Shown here: positions 16,271 to 23,827 of the stretch, piece by piece
How positions within the stretch are numbered: position 1 is the first letter of the stretch
Layout: each line of letters opens with the position of its first letter
NCBI GenBank assembly: GCA_900550695.1
Contig: URTF01000015.1
Coordinates: forward strand, 1-34,336
Direction: 5' to 3'
DNA from: an uncultured Ruminococcus sp.
GTDB lineage: Bacteria; Bacillota; Clostridia; Oscillospirales; Ruminococcaceae
DNA: 34,336 bases
Notes under the pieces: generated by a model
The model's input: the letters and a program-made list of their open reading frames with translations, nothing else
What the model was told of the DNA's origin: nothing
The model's database searches: none
Program-made: the position numbers and the translations under genes

Positions 16271-17242
16271 ATGGCTAAAAAAGAATTAAAGCCTTCTCAG
16301 ATACAGGCTCAGATCGAGGCTGAGAATGCTGCTGCTCTTGAAGCGCTCAGAAAGCGCCGTGAAAAAGAGCATAGAAAAATGGAAAGATCCAAGGGTACCA
16401 ACAAGCGTGTCGGCAAGTCTTGGACAAACGATATAGGTATCTTTATACTGCTTGCTTTTCTTGGCTTGTTTATGCTCGCACCTATCTATATTGCGATCAT
16501 TACTTCGATCAAGCCCGTGCAGGAGATCTTCATCATGCCGCCTAAGCTCTATGCTATCAACCCGACGGGTGATAACTTCAGAGATCTTTTCCAGGTTGCC
16601 AACAACTCATGGGTTCCGTTCTCCAGAAACGTTCTCAACAGCTTGTATGTTACCATTGCGGCGACTGTTCTTCACGTTATTTTCGCCTGCATGGCTTCAT
16701 TCATTCTTGCAAAGTGCAGATTCCCCGGTGTTAAGCTCATCAACAAGACGGTCGTTATTGCGCTCCTCTTCAACAGCCAGGTAACCTACATTATGCAGTA
16801 CATCGTAATGGCTAAGCTCGGTATGATCAATACATACTCCGCACTTATCCTCCCGATCGTTGCTTCTTCAATGGGTCTTTACCTTATGATAAACAGCGTT
16901 GGTACTATCCCCGACGCTATGATCGAAGCGGCAAAGGTCGACGGCGCAGGTCTTTTCAGAATTTGCTGGCAGGTAGTTATGCCGAATATGAAGCCTGCTA
17001 TCATGACAATTATCATCTTCCAGTTCCAGGCTGCTTGGAACTCAACGGGCGGCAACCTCGTTTATGATGAGGCACTCAAAACTATCCCGACCGTAGTTCA
17101 GCAGATCGCAGCAGCAGGTATTGCAAGACAGGGTGCTATAGCAGCGTCCGCAGTCGTTCTTATGATACCGCCGCTTGCAGTATTTATCGCAGCGCAGAGC
17201 AACGTTATGGAAACAATGGCTCACGCAGGTATGAAGGATTAA
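16271..17242 (+). CDS. Sugar ABC transporter permease, MalG-like (pair 1)
   Basis: A 323-residue permease with an unusually long, highly charged cytoplasmic N-terminus (about 1-50, rich in Lys, Arg and Glu, probably helical), then six hydrophobic segments. The EAA loop reads EAAKVDGAGLFRICWQVVMP. The start ATG follows AAGGGGTGA, 15 bp after the MalF-like gene. The charged N-terminal helix is absent from textbook MalG and may interact with other cytoplasmic components of this locus; that is inference. Confidence 0.93.
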   Translation: MAKKELKPSQIQAQIEAENAAALEALRKRREKEHRKMERSKGTNKRVGKSWTNDIGIFILLAFLGLFMLAPIYIAIITSIKPVQEIFIMPPKLYAINPTGDNFRDLFQVANNSWVPFSRNVLNSLYVTIAATVLHVIFACMASFILAKCRFPGVKLINKTVVIALLFNSQVTYIMQYIVMAKLGMINTYSALILPIVASSMGLYLMINSVGTIPDAMIEAAKVDGAGLFRICWQVVMPNMKPAIMTIIIFQFQAAWNSTGGNLVYDEALKTIPTVVQQIAAAGIARQGAIAASAVVLMIPPLAVFIAAQSNVMETMAHAGMKD

Positions 17243-17266
17243 AAGAAATATGGAAAGGGTGATAAT

Positions 17267-18754
17267 ATGTCAAGCTTGAAAAAGCTTATCTCATGTCTTT
17301 CGGCGGCAGTGATGACGGTTTCCGCTCTCGCGGTCAACGTTTCCGCTTCCGAAGCATATAGCCCTTACAGCTATGACAGATGGGGTGATCCGATATCCTC
17401 TCAGGTAGGATACACTGCGGATTACTTCGTAAGCGGCGACGATATCGGCTGCGGCGCATTGAGCGAACCTGCAGACCTTTTCGTATCGCATGACGATCTT
17501 ATGTACATAGCTGACAGGGGAAACAACCGAATAGTTGTTACCGACCTCGACTTCAAGCTCGTAAGAGTTATGGAGAATTTCACCTATAACGGTGAAGAAA
17601 CAAAGCTCAAAAAGCCTACGGGCGTTTATGTTGACCCGTATACAGAGTATGTTTATATCGCAGATAACGAAAATGAGCGTGTTATCAAGTGCGATATCAA
17701 CGGAAATATCGATAAAGTGTTCGGCAAGCCCGATTCCGAGCTTTACGGATCGGATCTTACATATAACCCGAGCAAGGTCATTGTCGATAAGGCTGAAAAT
17801 GTCTATGTTGTCGTTAAATCCGTAACAAAGGGTGCGGTAATGTTCGACAGAGAGGGCAAATTCCTCGGATTCTACGGTGCGAACCGAGTTGAACAGACTG
17901 CCGAGGTTCTTGCGAACGCATTCTGGAACCTCATTTCGACCGAGGAACAGAGAGCAAGAACAGCTAAGTCCACTCCTATCGGCTTCACAAACTTCGATAT
18001 CGATGAAAAGGGCTTCATCTACACGGTAACAGAGTCCACAGAAACAACAACAGACCTTGTTAAGAAGCTCAATCCTGAGGGCAACAACATTCTCGACTCC
18101 CTCGGTATCGACAACGAGTTCCAGTTCGGCGACAAGAGCCCGACTTACTACTCGATCTACGCAAAGAACTCAAGCCTTACCGATATCGATATCGGACCTA
18201 ACGGCGAGCTCAATATCCTCGATTTCCAGCACGGACGTATCTTCCAGTATGATAAGGAAGCTTGGCTTCTCTTCATTATGGGCGGCTCGGGCGAACAGCT
18301 CGGCACATTCCGTTCGGCGTCCGCTATCGAGAGCCACGATAACCATATCTATGTTCTCGATTCCCGTAAGAATTCCGTTACAGTATTTACAAGAACAGCA
18401 TTTGGCGAGATCGTTACTGAGGCGTCCAACCTTTACAACGAGGGTAAATATGATGAATCTTATGAACCCTGGAAGGCTGTCCTCAAGTATGACGGAAACT
18501 ACCGCCGTGCTTATATCGGTATCGGAAACGCTCTTTTCAACAAAGGCGAATACAAAGAAGCAATGAAATACTTCAAGATCTCGATCAGCAGAAACCGCTA
18601 TAACAAGGCGTTTGAAGGCTATCGTGACCAGTGGCTCAAGCAGAACTTCACGCTTATAGTCATTATCATCATCGTTATCATCGTTGCATGGTCGGTAACG
18701 AAGAAGATCTTAAAGAAGAAAAAGCAGAATTCAAGCGGAAAGGGCGGTGCATAA
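17267..18754 (+). CDS. Membrane-tethered NHL-repeat/TPR protein
   Basis: A 495-residue exported protein. It has a signal peptide (1-28), then repeated beta-propeller blades of the NHL type (about 55-380), for example LYVADRGNNR-like motifs reading MYIADRGNNRIVV and VYIADNENERVI. Two tetratricopeptide-like helical repeats follow (about 385-452: ASNLYNEGKYDESYEPW and GNALFNKGEYKEAMKYF). A single C-terminal helix (about 457-477) and a Lys-rich cytoplasmic tail end it. The topology puts the propeller and TPRs outside the membrane. Propellers of this kind bind ligands or proteins, so a scaffold or substrate-presenting role beside the transporter is plausible. Its position between two permease pairs in one operon supports a transporter-associated function. 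No enzymatic residues are evident. Confidence 0.85.
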   Translation: MSSLKKLISCLSAAVMTVSALAVNVSASEAYSPYSYDRWGDPISSQVGYTADYFVSGDDIGCGALSEPADLFVSHDDLMYIADRGNNRIVVTDLDFKLVRVMENFTYNGEETKLKKPTGVYVDPYTEYVYIADNENERVIKCDINGNIDKVFGKPDSELYGSDLTYNPSKVIVDKAENVYVVVKSVTKGAVMFDREGKFLGFYGANRVEQTAEVLANAFWNLISTEEQRARTAKSTPIGFTNFDIDEKGFIYTVTESTETTTDLVKKLNPEGNNILDSLGIDNEFQFGDKSPTYYSIYAKNSSLTDIDIGPNGELNILDFQHGRIFQYDKEAWLLFIMGGSGEQLGTFRSASAIESHDNHIYVLDSRKNSVTVFTRTAFGEIVTEASNLYNEGKYDESYEPWKAVLKYDGNYRRAYIGIGNALFNKGEYKEAMKYFKISISRNRYNKAFEGYRDQWLKQNFTLIVIIIIVIIVAWSVTKKILKKKKQNSSGKGGA

Positions 18755-18755
18755 A

Positions 18756-19385
18756 ATGCTCGATTTAACAGAAGGTCAGTTCGTCAGACACGTTATAATG
18801 CATCCGTTTGAAGGCTTTGAGGACCTTCGCTGGAAGAAAAAAGGCTCTATGAAGATCGCCTGGGTCATCGTATTCCTCCTCTTTTTCCAGCAGGTCGCAT
18901 ACAGCAGACTTTACGGTTTCCAGTATTATTCCAGTTACGATAAAATATTCAATATAGTCCCGTATATTTTCCGAAGCTTTATAATTTTCCTGGTTTGGGT
19001 CGTTGCCAACTGGGCAATGTGTACCCTCTTCTCCGGAGAGGGTTCGATGAAAAAGATCTTTATATACAGCGCCTACGCATTGGTGCCGTATATATCGGGT
19101 TACCTCATCGGAACACTTCTTTCCCACGTTCTTATCAAGGACGAATATATCTTTATCCAGCTCTTTGAAATTGTGGGATTCTGCTGGTCGTTCGTGCTTG
19201 TCATCTCAGCGATGAAAGCCGTCCATCAGTTCTCGTTCGGAAAGACGATCGCACTGATATTGCTGACGATCGTTGCGATGATAGCGATCCTGTTCCTGCT
19301 CGTTCTCGTTCTTACACTGTTCCAGCAGGTAATAATCTTCGTTCTGTCTATCTATACGGAGCTTTCGTATCGTTTCCGTGTATAG
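18756..19385 (+). CDS. Yip1-domain-like membrane protein
   Basis: A 209-residue protein with a short charged N-terminus carrying HPFEGFEDLRW and about five hydrophobic segments (roughly 33-49, 66-92, 101-126, 133-155 and 164-200). The HPxxGFxxL-type entry and helix layout match bacterial YIP1-family proteins, whose function is not established. The ATG at 18756 lies eight bases after GGAAAGGGCGG and just after the stop of the NHL/TPR gene; a GTG three codons earlier would sit inside the ribosome binding site. It may help assemble the importer complex, an inference from operon position alone. Confidence 0.8.
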   Translation: MLDLTEGQFVRHVIMHPFEGFEDLRWKKKGSMKIAWVIVFLLFFQQVAYSRLYGFQYYSSYDKIFNIVPYIFRSFIIFLVWVVANWAMCTLFSGEGSMKKIFIYSAYALVPYISGYLIGTLLSHVLIKDEYIFIQLFEIVGFCWSFVLVISAMKAVHQFSFGKTIALILLTIVAMIAILFLLVLVLTLFQQVIIFVLSIYTELSYRFRV

Positions 19386-19413
19386 TATTTTAAATCGAAA
19401 AGTGGTGAAATAA

Positions 19414-21699
19414 ATGCGAATCAATATAAAGAAGATACTTGCCTGCGTCTGCTGCGCCGCAATGATGACTTCGATGTTCACGATACCTGCTTTCTCGGAA
19501 GACGAGGGAACAGATGCCGCCGAAACAGAGGAGGCTGACGCTGAGGAAGAAGCTCCCGCTGACGAGGACTATGTCCCCCGTACAGAGGAAGAAGCTCTCG
19601 CAGCTGCCGAGCTTGTTACCGAAAATGACAAGCTTGCACTCTATGTCAACAAAAAAGAGGTAACTCTTGCACTCGTTGACAAGAACACAGGTGAGATCTG
19701 GTGGTCAAATCCCATCAACGCCGATGGTTCTTCGGGCAAAAAGGCTCAGATACAGGAGCTTAAAGCAGGTATGGTGCTTACATACGGCGAACCTTCCAAG
19801 CGTAAAACTACAACTGCAAACAGCAAGGTAAAGGGCAAGGCTAAGGTCACAACATCCAAAGACGGAATAAAGATCACATACAAGTTCAATTCCGCAAAGA
19901 TCACAGTTCCCGTTACCTATACTCTTGAAGATGATCATCTTAAGCTCAGTGTCGATACTTCCGAGATCAAGGAAGAGGACGGCGACAAGCTCACAACGAA
20001 GCTCTCGTTTATGACGACCTTCGGTGCTGCAGCTGCCGATGAGAACGGATACTTCGTTATCCCCGACGGCAGCGGCGCACTTATCAACTTCAACAACGGC
20101 AAGACAGGTCTTAAGACCTACTCGGGCAAGGTCTACGGCAGAGATATCACTCCCGTAAGCCAGACCGCTCCCGCAGTTACACAGCAGGTCTACCTCCCGA
20201 TGTACGGTATCGTCAAGGGCAACAGCGGTATGATGGTCGTTGCCGGCAAGGGCGATACAGCCGCTACTATCAATGCTTACGTTTCCGGTCAGAACAAGAC
20301 CGACTTCAACAGCTGCTACTTTGATTTCGAGATAAGAACAAGCGACGAATATCAGATGGGCGCAAGCAACGACAGCCCGCTCAAGGTATTCGAGAAGAGA
20401 GGTATCCTCGTTCCCGAACTCGAAGTTTGCTACTACCCCGTTTCAAAGTCCGACAAGAGCGAGGTCGATTACGTTGACATCGCAGAGAAGTACAGAGATT
20501 ACCTCACAAGCGATTACGGCGTAACGGTTTCCGATTCCGTTAAGGACGTTCCTCTCTATGTTGACCTTTACGGTGCAGTTCTTAAAAAGGAATCCGTTCT
20601 CGGTTTCCCTGTAACAATGCAGCACGCAGCTACAACGTTCGATGAAGCAAAGGATATCCTTTCGGAGCTTTCTGCCGACGGTGCGGACAATATCGTTGCC
20701 ACATACAACGAGTGGACGACAGCCGACATCAAGGAAAAGGTCTCGGATAAAGCAAAGCCTGCCTCAAAGCTCGGCGGCAAGTCCGATTTCAACAGCCTTT
20801 TGAGCTTTGCCGAAAGCAACAATATAAGCATTTACCCGAATGTTGAGAACCTGACGTTCAAGACGGGCAACGGATACTGGACGATCACCGATACAGCGAT
20901 CCGTGTTTCAAATGCTTATTCAAGACAGCTTACTTATGACCCTGCTTACGGCATCGAGAACAAATTCTATAAGTCGATGTCACTCCTTGCTCCCGAGGCT
21001 TATGAGAGAATGTTCAACAAGCTTGCAAGCAGCTACAGCAAATATGGCCTTAAAAATATCTCCGTCGGTTCGGCATCGACCGTTATCTACGGCGATTACG
21101 GCAAAAAGGCTACTTCCAAGGAAATGATGAAGGGCATTGTTCAGACAGGTTATCAGAAGCTTGACGAACAGGTCGGTTCAGTCCTTGCAGACGGTGCAAA
21201 TGCTTACGTCCTTCCTTACGTTGACAGGATCACAGATGTTCCGCTCAATTCCAGCAAATTTGACGTTTTTGATGCAGATATACCGCTCTATCAGATCGTT
21301 ATGCACGGCATCAAGTCATATTCAACACCTGCTGTAAACGGTCAGGCAGAGATCGGCGACGTTATTCTCTCGGCTGTTGCATCGGGCAGCTCGCTCAACT
21401 TCGACCTTATGGCTGAAGAGGCAAATGAGCTCAAGGATACACGCTATGACGTTTACTACTACGCAGATGCTGATTACTGGAAAGAAGATGCTGCAAGCGT
21501 TTACGGCTTTGTGAAGGAGATCCTCTCCGATGTTTCCTCCGAAACTATCACAGGCTATGAAATGCTTGCAAACGGAAACACTGAAACAACCTATTCAAAC
21601 GGTACAAAGATCACAGTAAATTATACAGACAAGACTGTTACCAAGGGCAGCAAGACTTACAGTCTGTATGATTACATTGGGAAGGAGGTCATAGGATAA
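19414..21699 (+). CDS. Large secreted DUF5696-type protein
   Basis: A 761-residue exported protein. A signal peptide (1-29) is followed by a very acidic linker (30-56) and then a large region. Its first half is beta-rich (about 70-370, including the WWSNP motif and the PDGSGALINF block). Its second half looks like a TIM barrel (about 375-690), with acidic residues at strand ends. This matches what I know of DUF5696 proteins, which co-occur with sugar importers in Firmicutes and resemble glycoside hydrolases in layout. No activity is established to my knowledge. It could trim the substrate outside the cell or serve as a second binding component for the following permease pair. It starts behind AAAGTGGTG. 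The family name is given from memory and should be treated as probable. Confidence 0.78.
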   Translation: MRINIKKILACVCCAAMMTSMFTIPAFSEDEGTDAAETEEADAEEEAPADEDYVPRTEEEALAAAELVTENDKLALYVNKKEVTLALVDKNTGEIWWSNPINADGSSGKKAQIQELKAGMVLTYGEPSKRKTTTANSKVKGKAKVTTSKDGIKITYKFNSAKITVPVTYTLEDDHLKLSVDTSEIKEEDGDKLTTKLSFMTTFGAAAADENGYFVIPDGSGALINFNNGKTGLKTYSGKVYGRDITPVSQTAPAVTQQVYLPMYGIVKGNSGMMVVAGKGDTAATINAYVSGQNKTDFNSCYFDFEIRTSDEYQMGASNDSPLKVFEKRGILVPELEVCYYPVSKSDKSEVDYVDIAEKYRDYLTSDYGVTVSDSVKDVPLYVDLYGAVLKKESVLGFPVTMQHAATTFDEAKDILSELSADGADNIVATYNEWTTADIKEKVSDKAKPASKLGGKSDFNSLLSFAESNNISIYPNVENLTFKTGNGYWTITDTAIRVSNAYSRQLTYDPAYGIENKFYKSMSLLAPEAYERMFNKLASSYSKYGLKNISVGSASTVIYGDYGKKATSKEMMKGIVQTGYQKLDEQVGSVLADGANAYVLPYVDRITDVPLNSSKFDVFDADIPLYQIVMHGIKSYSTPAVNGQAEIGDVILSAVASGSSLNFDLMAEEANELKDTRYDVYYYADADYWKEDAASVYGFVKEILSDVSSETITGYEMLANGNTETTYSNGTKITVNYTDKTVTKGSKTYSLYDYIGKEVIG

Positions 21700-21700
21700 A

Positions 21701-22597
21701 ATGAAACACAGACTATCCTATGAAAAGAAGAAAGGGCTTTACGGCTACGGCTTTATCGCCCTGTGGTTCATCGGCGCTCTGATGTTCTTCATCATACCCG
21801 TATGCAAATCATTCTTCTATTCATTCAATGACGTCAGCCCCGAAACAGGTTATCTCGCAAGGAGCTGGGTCGGAATTGCCAACTACAAGAGAGCATTCAT
21901 GACTGACCCATCATTCAGAAAGTACCTCGTTGAGGCGTTGAAGGATATGGCACTCAACCTTCCTATCATCGTTATATTCTCAATGTTCGTTGCTATCATC
22001 ATCAACCAGAAGTTCAGAGGCAGAGGCTTCGCAAGAGCCGTATTCTTCCTCCCTGTTATCATCGCAACGGGTCCTGTTTATGCGATCATCACAGGCGACC
22101 TTAACACAAACGGCAACAACAGCGCTGAACAGTTCTCCACAATGTTCGAGGCGGACATGGTCGACCAGCTGCTCGAATTTGTCGGAATCTACGGCTTCGG
22201 TACGCAGTTCACGGAAATGCTGACAACGGTAACGTCGGATATCCTCAACCTCGTTTGGAAGTGCGGTATCCAGATCATTATCTTCCTTTCAGCACTTCAG
22301 GGTATCCCGACTTCCGCTAAGGAAGCAGCATCTATCGAAGGCGCAACAGCTTGGGAATTCTTCTGGAAGATCACTCTTCCTTACGTTTCCCCGATGATCC
22401 TTGTTAATATCGTTTATACCGTTATCGACTCCTTCACCGACCCGACGAACGAGGTCATGGCGCGTGTGCTTGAAGTACAGCGTGACTGGCAGTACGGTTA
22501 CTCGGCATCAATGGCGTGGAGCTATTTCGGAATAATTCTTATTGCTCTCGGAATCATCTTCGCAATCATGAATAAGCTCGTTTGGTACGATGATTAA
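21701..22597 (+). CDS. Sugar ABC transporter permease, MalF-like (pair 2)
   Basis: A 298-residue permease with six hydrophobic segments and an EAA loop reading EAASIEGATAWEFFWKITLP. A periplasm-facing insert (about 137-175) lies between helices. It starts one base after the stop of the DUF5696-type gene, behind AAGGAGG located inside that gene, so the two are likely translationally coupled. It is clearly distinct in sequence from the MalF-like permease of pair 1, so the operon carries two different channels, not a recent duplication. Confidence 0.93.
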   Translation: MKHRLSYEKKKGLYGYGFIALWFIGALMFFIIPVCKSFFYSFNDVSPETGYLARSWVGIANYKRAFMTDPSFRKYLVEALKDMALNLPIIVIFSMFVAIIINQKFRGRGFARAVFFLPVIIATGPVYAIITGDLNTNGNNSAEQFSTMFEADMVDQLLEFVGIYGFGTQFTEMLTTVTSDILNLVWKCGIQIIIFLSALQGIPTSAKEAASIEGATAWEFFWKITLPYVSPMILVNIVYTVIDSFTDPTNEVMARVLEVQRDWQYGYSASMAWSYFGIILIALGIIFAIMNKLVWYDD

Positions 22598-22610
22598 GGA
22601 GGCGGAATAA

Positions 22611-23672
22611 TTGGCAAGTTTAGCAAAACGCTCCGGCGCACCGTCCGAGCAGAGAAAGATCAAAGAACCTAAAATGTCCGGAAAGGAGAAAAGGGAACGC
22701 TTTAAAAAGCGTCTTGAATCCCTTACTCCCGAGGAACAGAAATACTTAAAGAGAAAAAAAGTTTTTGATGCAGTATGGCCTATCGCAAGAGGACTTATCG
22801 TATTCGGTCTTTGCTTCATCATCATCTATCCTCTCATATTTATGGTTTCCGCAGCATTCCGTCCCCGTGCGGAAATGAACGATCCGACGATCATGTGGAT
22901 ACCCAAGCACTTCATTCTTTCAAATATCACCGATGCATGGAAGGCTATGGACTTCGGCAACACGCTCGTCAATACGCTCGTATTGAATATCGGCTGTTCG
23001 ATACTCCAGGTTCTTACCTGCGCACTTACGGGTTACGGCTTCGCACGATTCAAGTTCAAGGGAAAGAACATTCTCTTCTTTATCGTAATACTTATGATCC
23101 TTGTGCCTTCACAGATCATTCTTATTCCGCAGTATATGTTCTTCCGTTACTTCAATCCATTCGGAATTTATCATGCGATCACAGGAAACTACATCAACTT
23201 CATCAACAGCGGTGTTACAATGTATTTCCCCGCACTCACAGCGAACGGTATCCGTGCAGGTCTTTTCATATTCCTGTTCAGACAGTCGTTCAGAGGACTT
23301 CCTAAGGAACTCGAAGATGCAGCATACCTCGATGGCTGCTCGCCTTTCAGGACCTTCGTTCAGGTAATGGTTCCCAACGCAGGTGCTACATTCCTTACAG
23401 TATTCCTCCTTTCAGTTGTTTGGTACTGGAACGATTACTATGTTTCCACATCGTTCTTCACCGACAACAAGACCGTTGCACTTATGCTCAAAAACCTCGA
23501 TGCAAGCCTTGCAAGACTTATCTTCGGCAACGAAACGCCGAATGTCCGTGAGCTTATCGTATGGATGGAAGCAGGCTGTCTTATCTCTATCCTGCCAATG
23601 CTTATCCTCTATATCTGCTTGCAGAAAAACTTCACAGAAGGTATTGCACGTTCGGGTCTTACAGGTATGTAA
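22611..23672 (+). CDS. Sugar ABC transporter permease, MalG-like (pair 2)
   Basis: A 353-residue permease. It has a long Lys/Arg/Glu-rich cytoplasmic N-terminus (about 1-62), like its counterpart in pair 1, and then six hydrophobic segments. The EAA loop reads EDAAYLDGCSPFRTFVQVMV followed by P. The start is TTG behind AAGGAGGCGG, 13 bp after the MalF-like gene. It is the last gene before a strong terminator. That both MalG-like proteins carry charged N-terminal extensions suggests a shared cytoplasmic partner. Confidence 0.93.
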   Translation: MASLAKRSGAPSEQRKIKEPKMSGKEKRERFKKRLESLTPEEQKYLKRKKVFDAVWPIARGLIVFGLCFIIIYPLIFMVSAAFRPRAEMNDPTIMWIPKHFILSNITDAWKAMDFGNTLVNTLVLNIGCSILQVLTCALTGYGFARFKFKGKNILFFIVILMILVPSQIILIPQYMFFRYFNPFGIYHAITGNYINFINSGVTMYFPALTANGIRAGLFIFLFRQSFRGLPKELEDAAYLDGCSPFRTFVQVMVPNAGATFLTVFLLSVVWYWNDYYVSTSFFTDNKTVALMLKNLDASLARLIFGNETPNVRELIVWMEAGCLISILPMLILYICLQKNFTEGIARSGLTGM

Positions 23673-23689
23673 TTTACCAAAGCTATTCA

Positions 23690-23722
23690 AAACCGCTCTC
23701 GGGCTTTCCGAGGGCGGTTTTT
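23690..23722 (+). terminator. Terminator of the transporter operon
   Basis: A 13-bp stem with one G-U pair (aaaccgctctcgg at 23690-23702 with ccgagggcggttt at 23708-23720), a 5-nt loop and a T-run. Confidence 0.92.
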
Positions 23723-23752
23723 GTATTTGTACAAAAATCGAAGCGGTTAAGC

Positions 23753-23781
23753 TTGTTTTTTTGTGGAAAGTATGTTATAAT
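23753..23781 (+). promoter_or_regulatory. Promoter of the GH95 gene
   Basis: TTGTTT at 23753-23758, a 17-bp spacer and a perfect TATAAT at 23776-23781. It lies just after the operon terminator, showing that the fucosidase can be expressed independently. Confidence 0.7.
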
Positions 23782-23827
23782 TTGATTGAAATAACCCCGC
23801 CTTGCTCGGGAAACATCGGAGGATATT

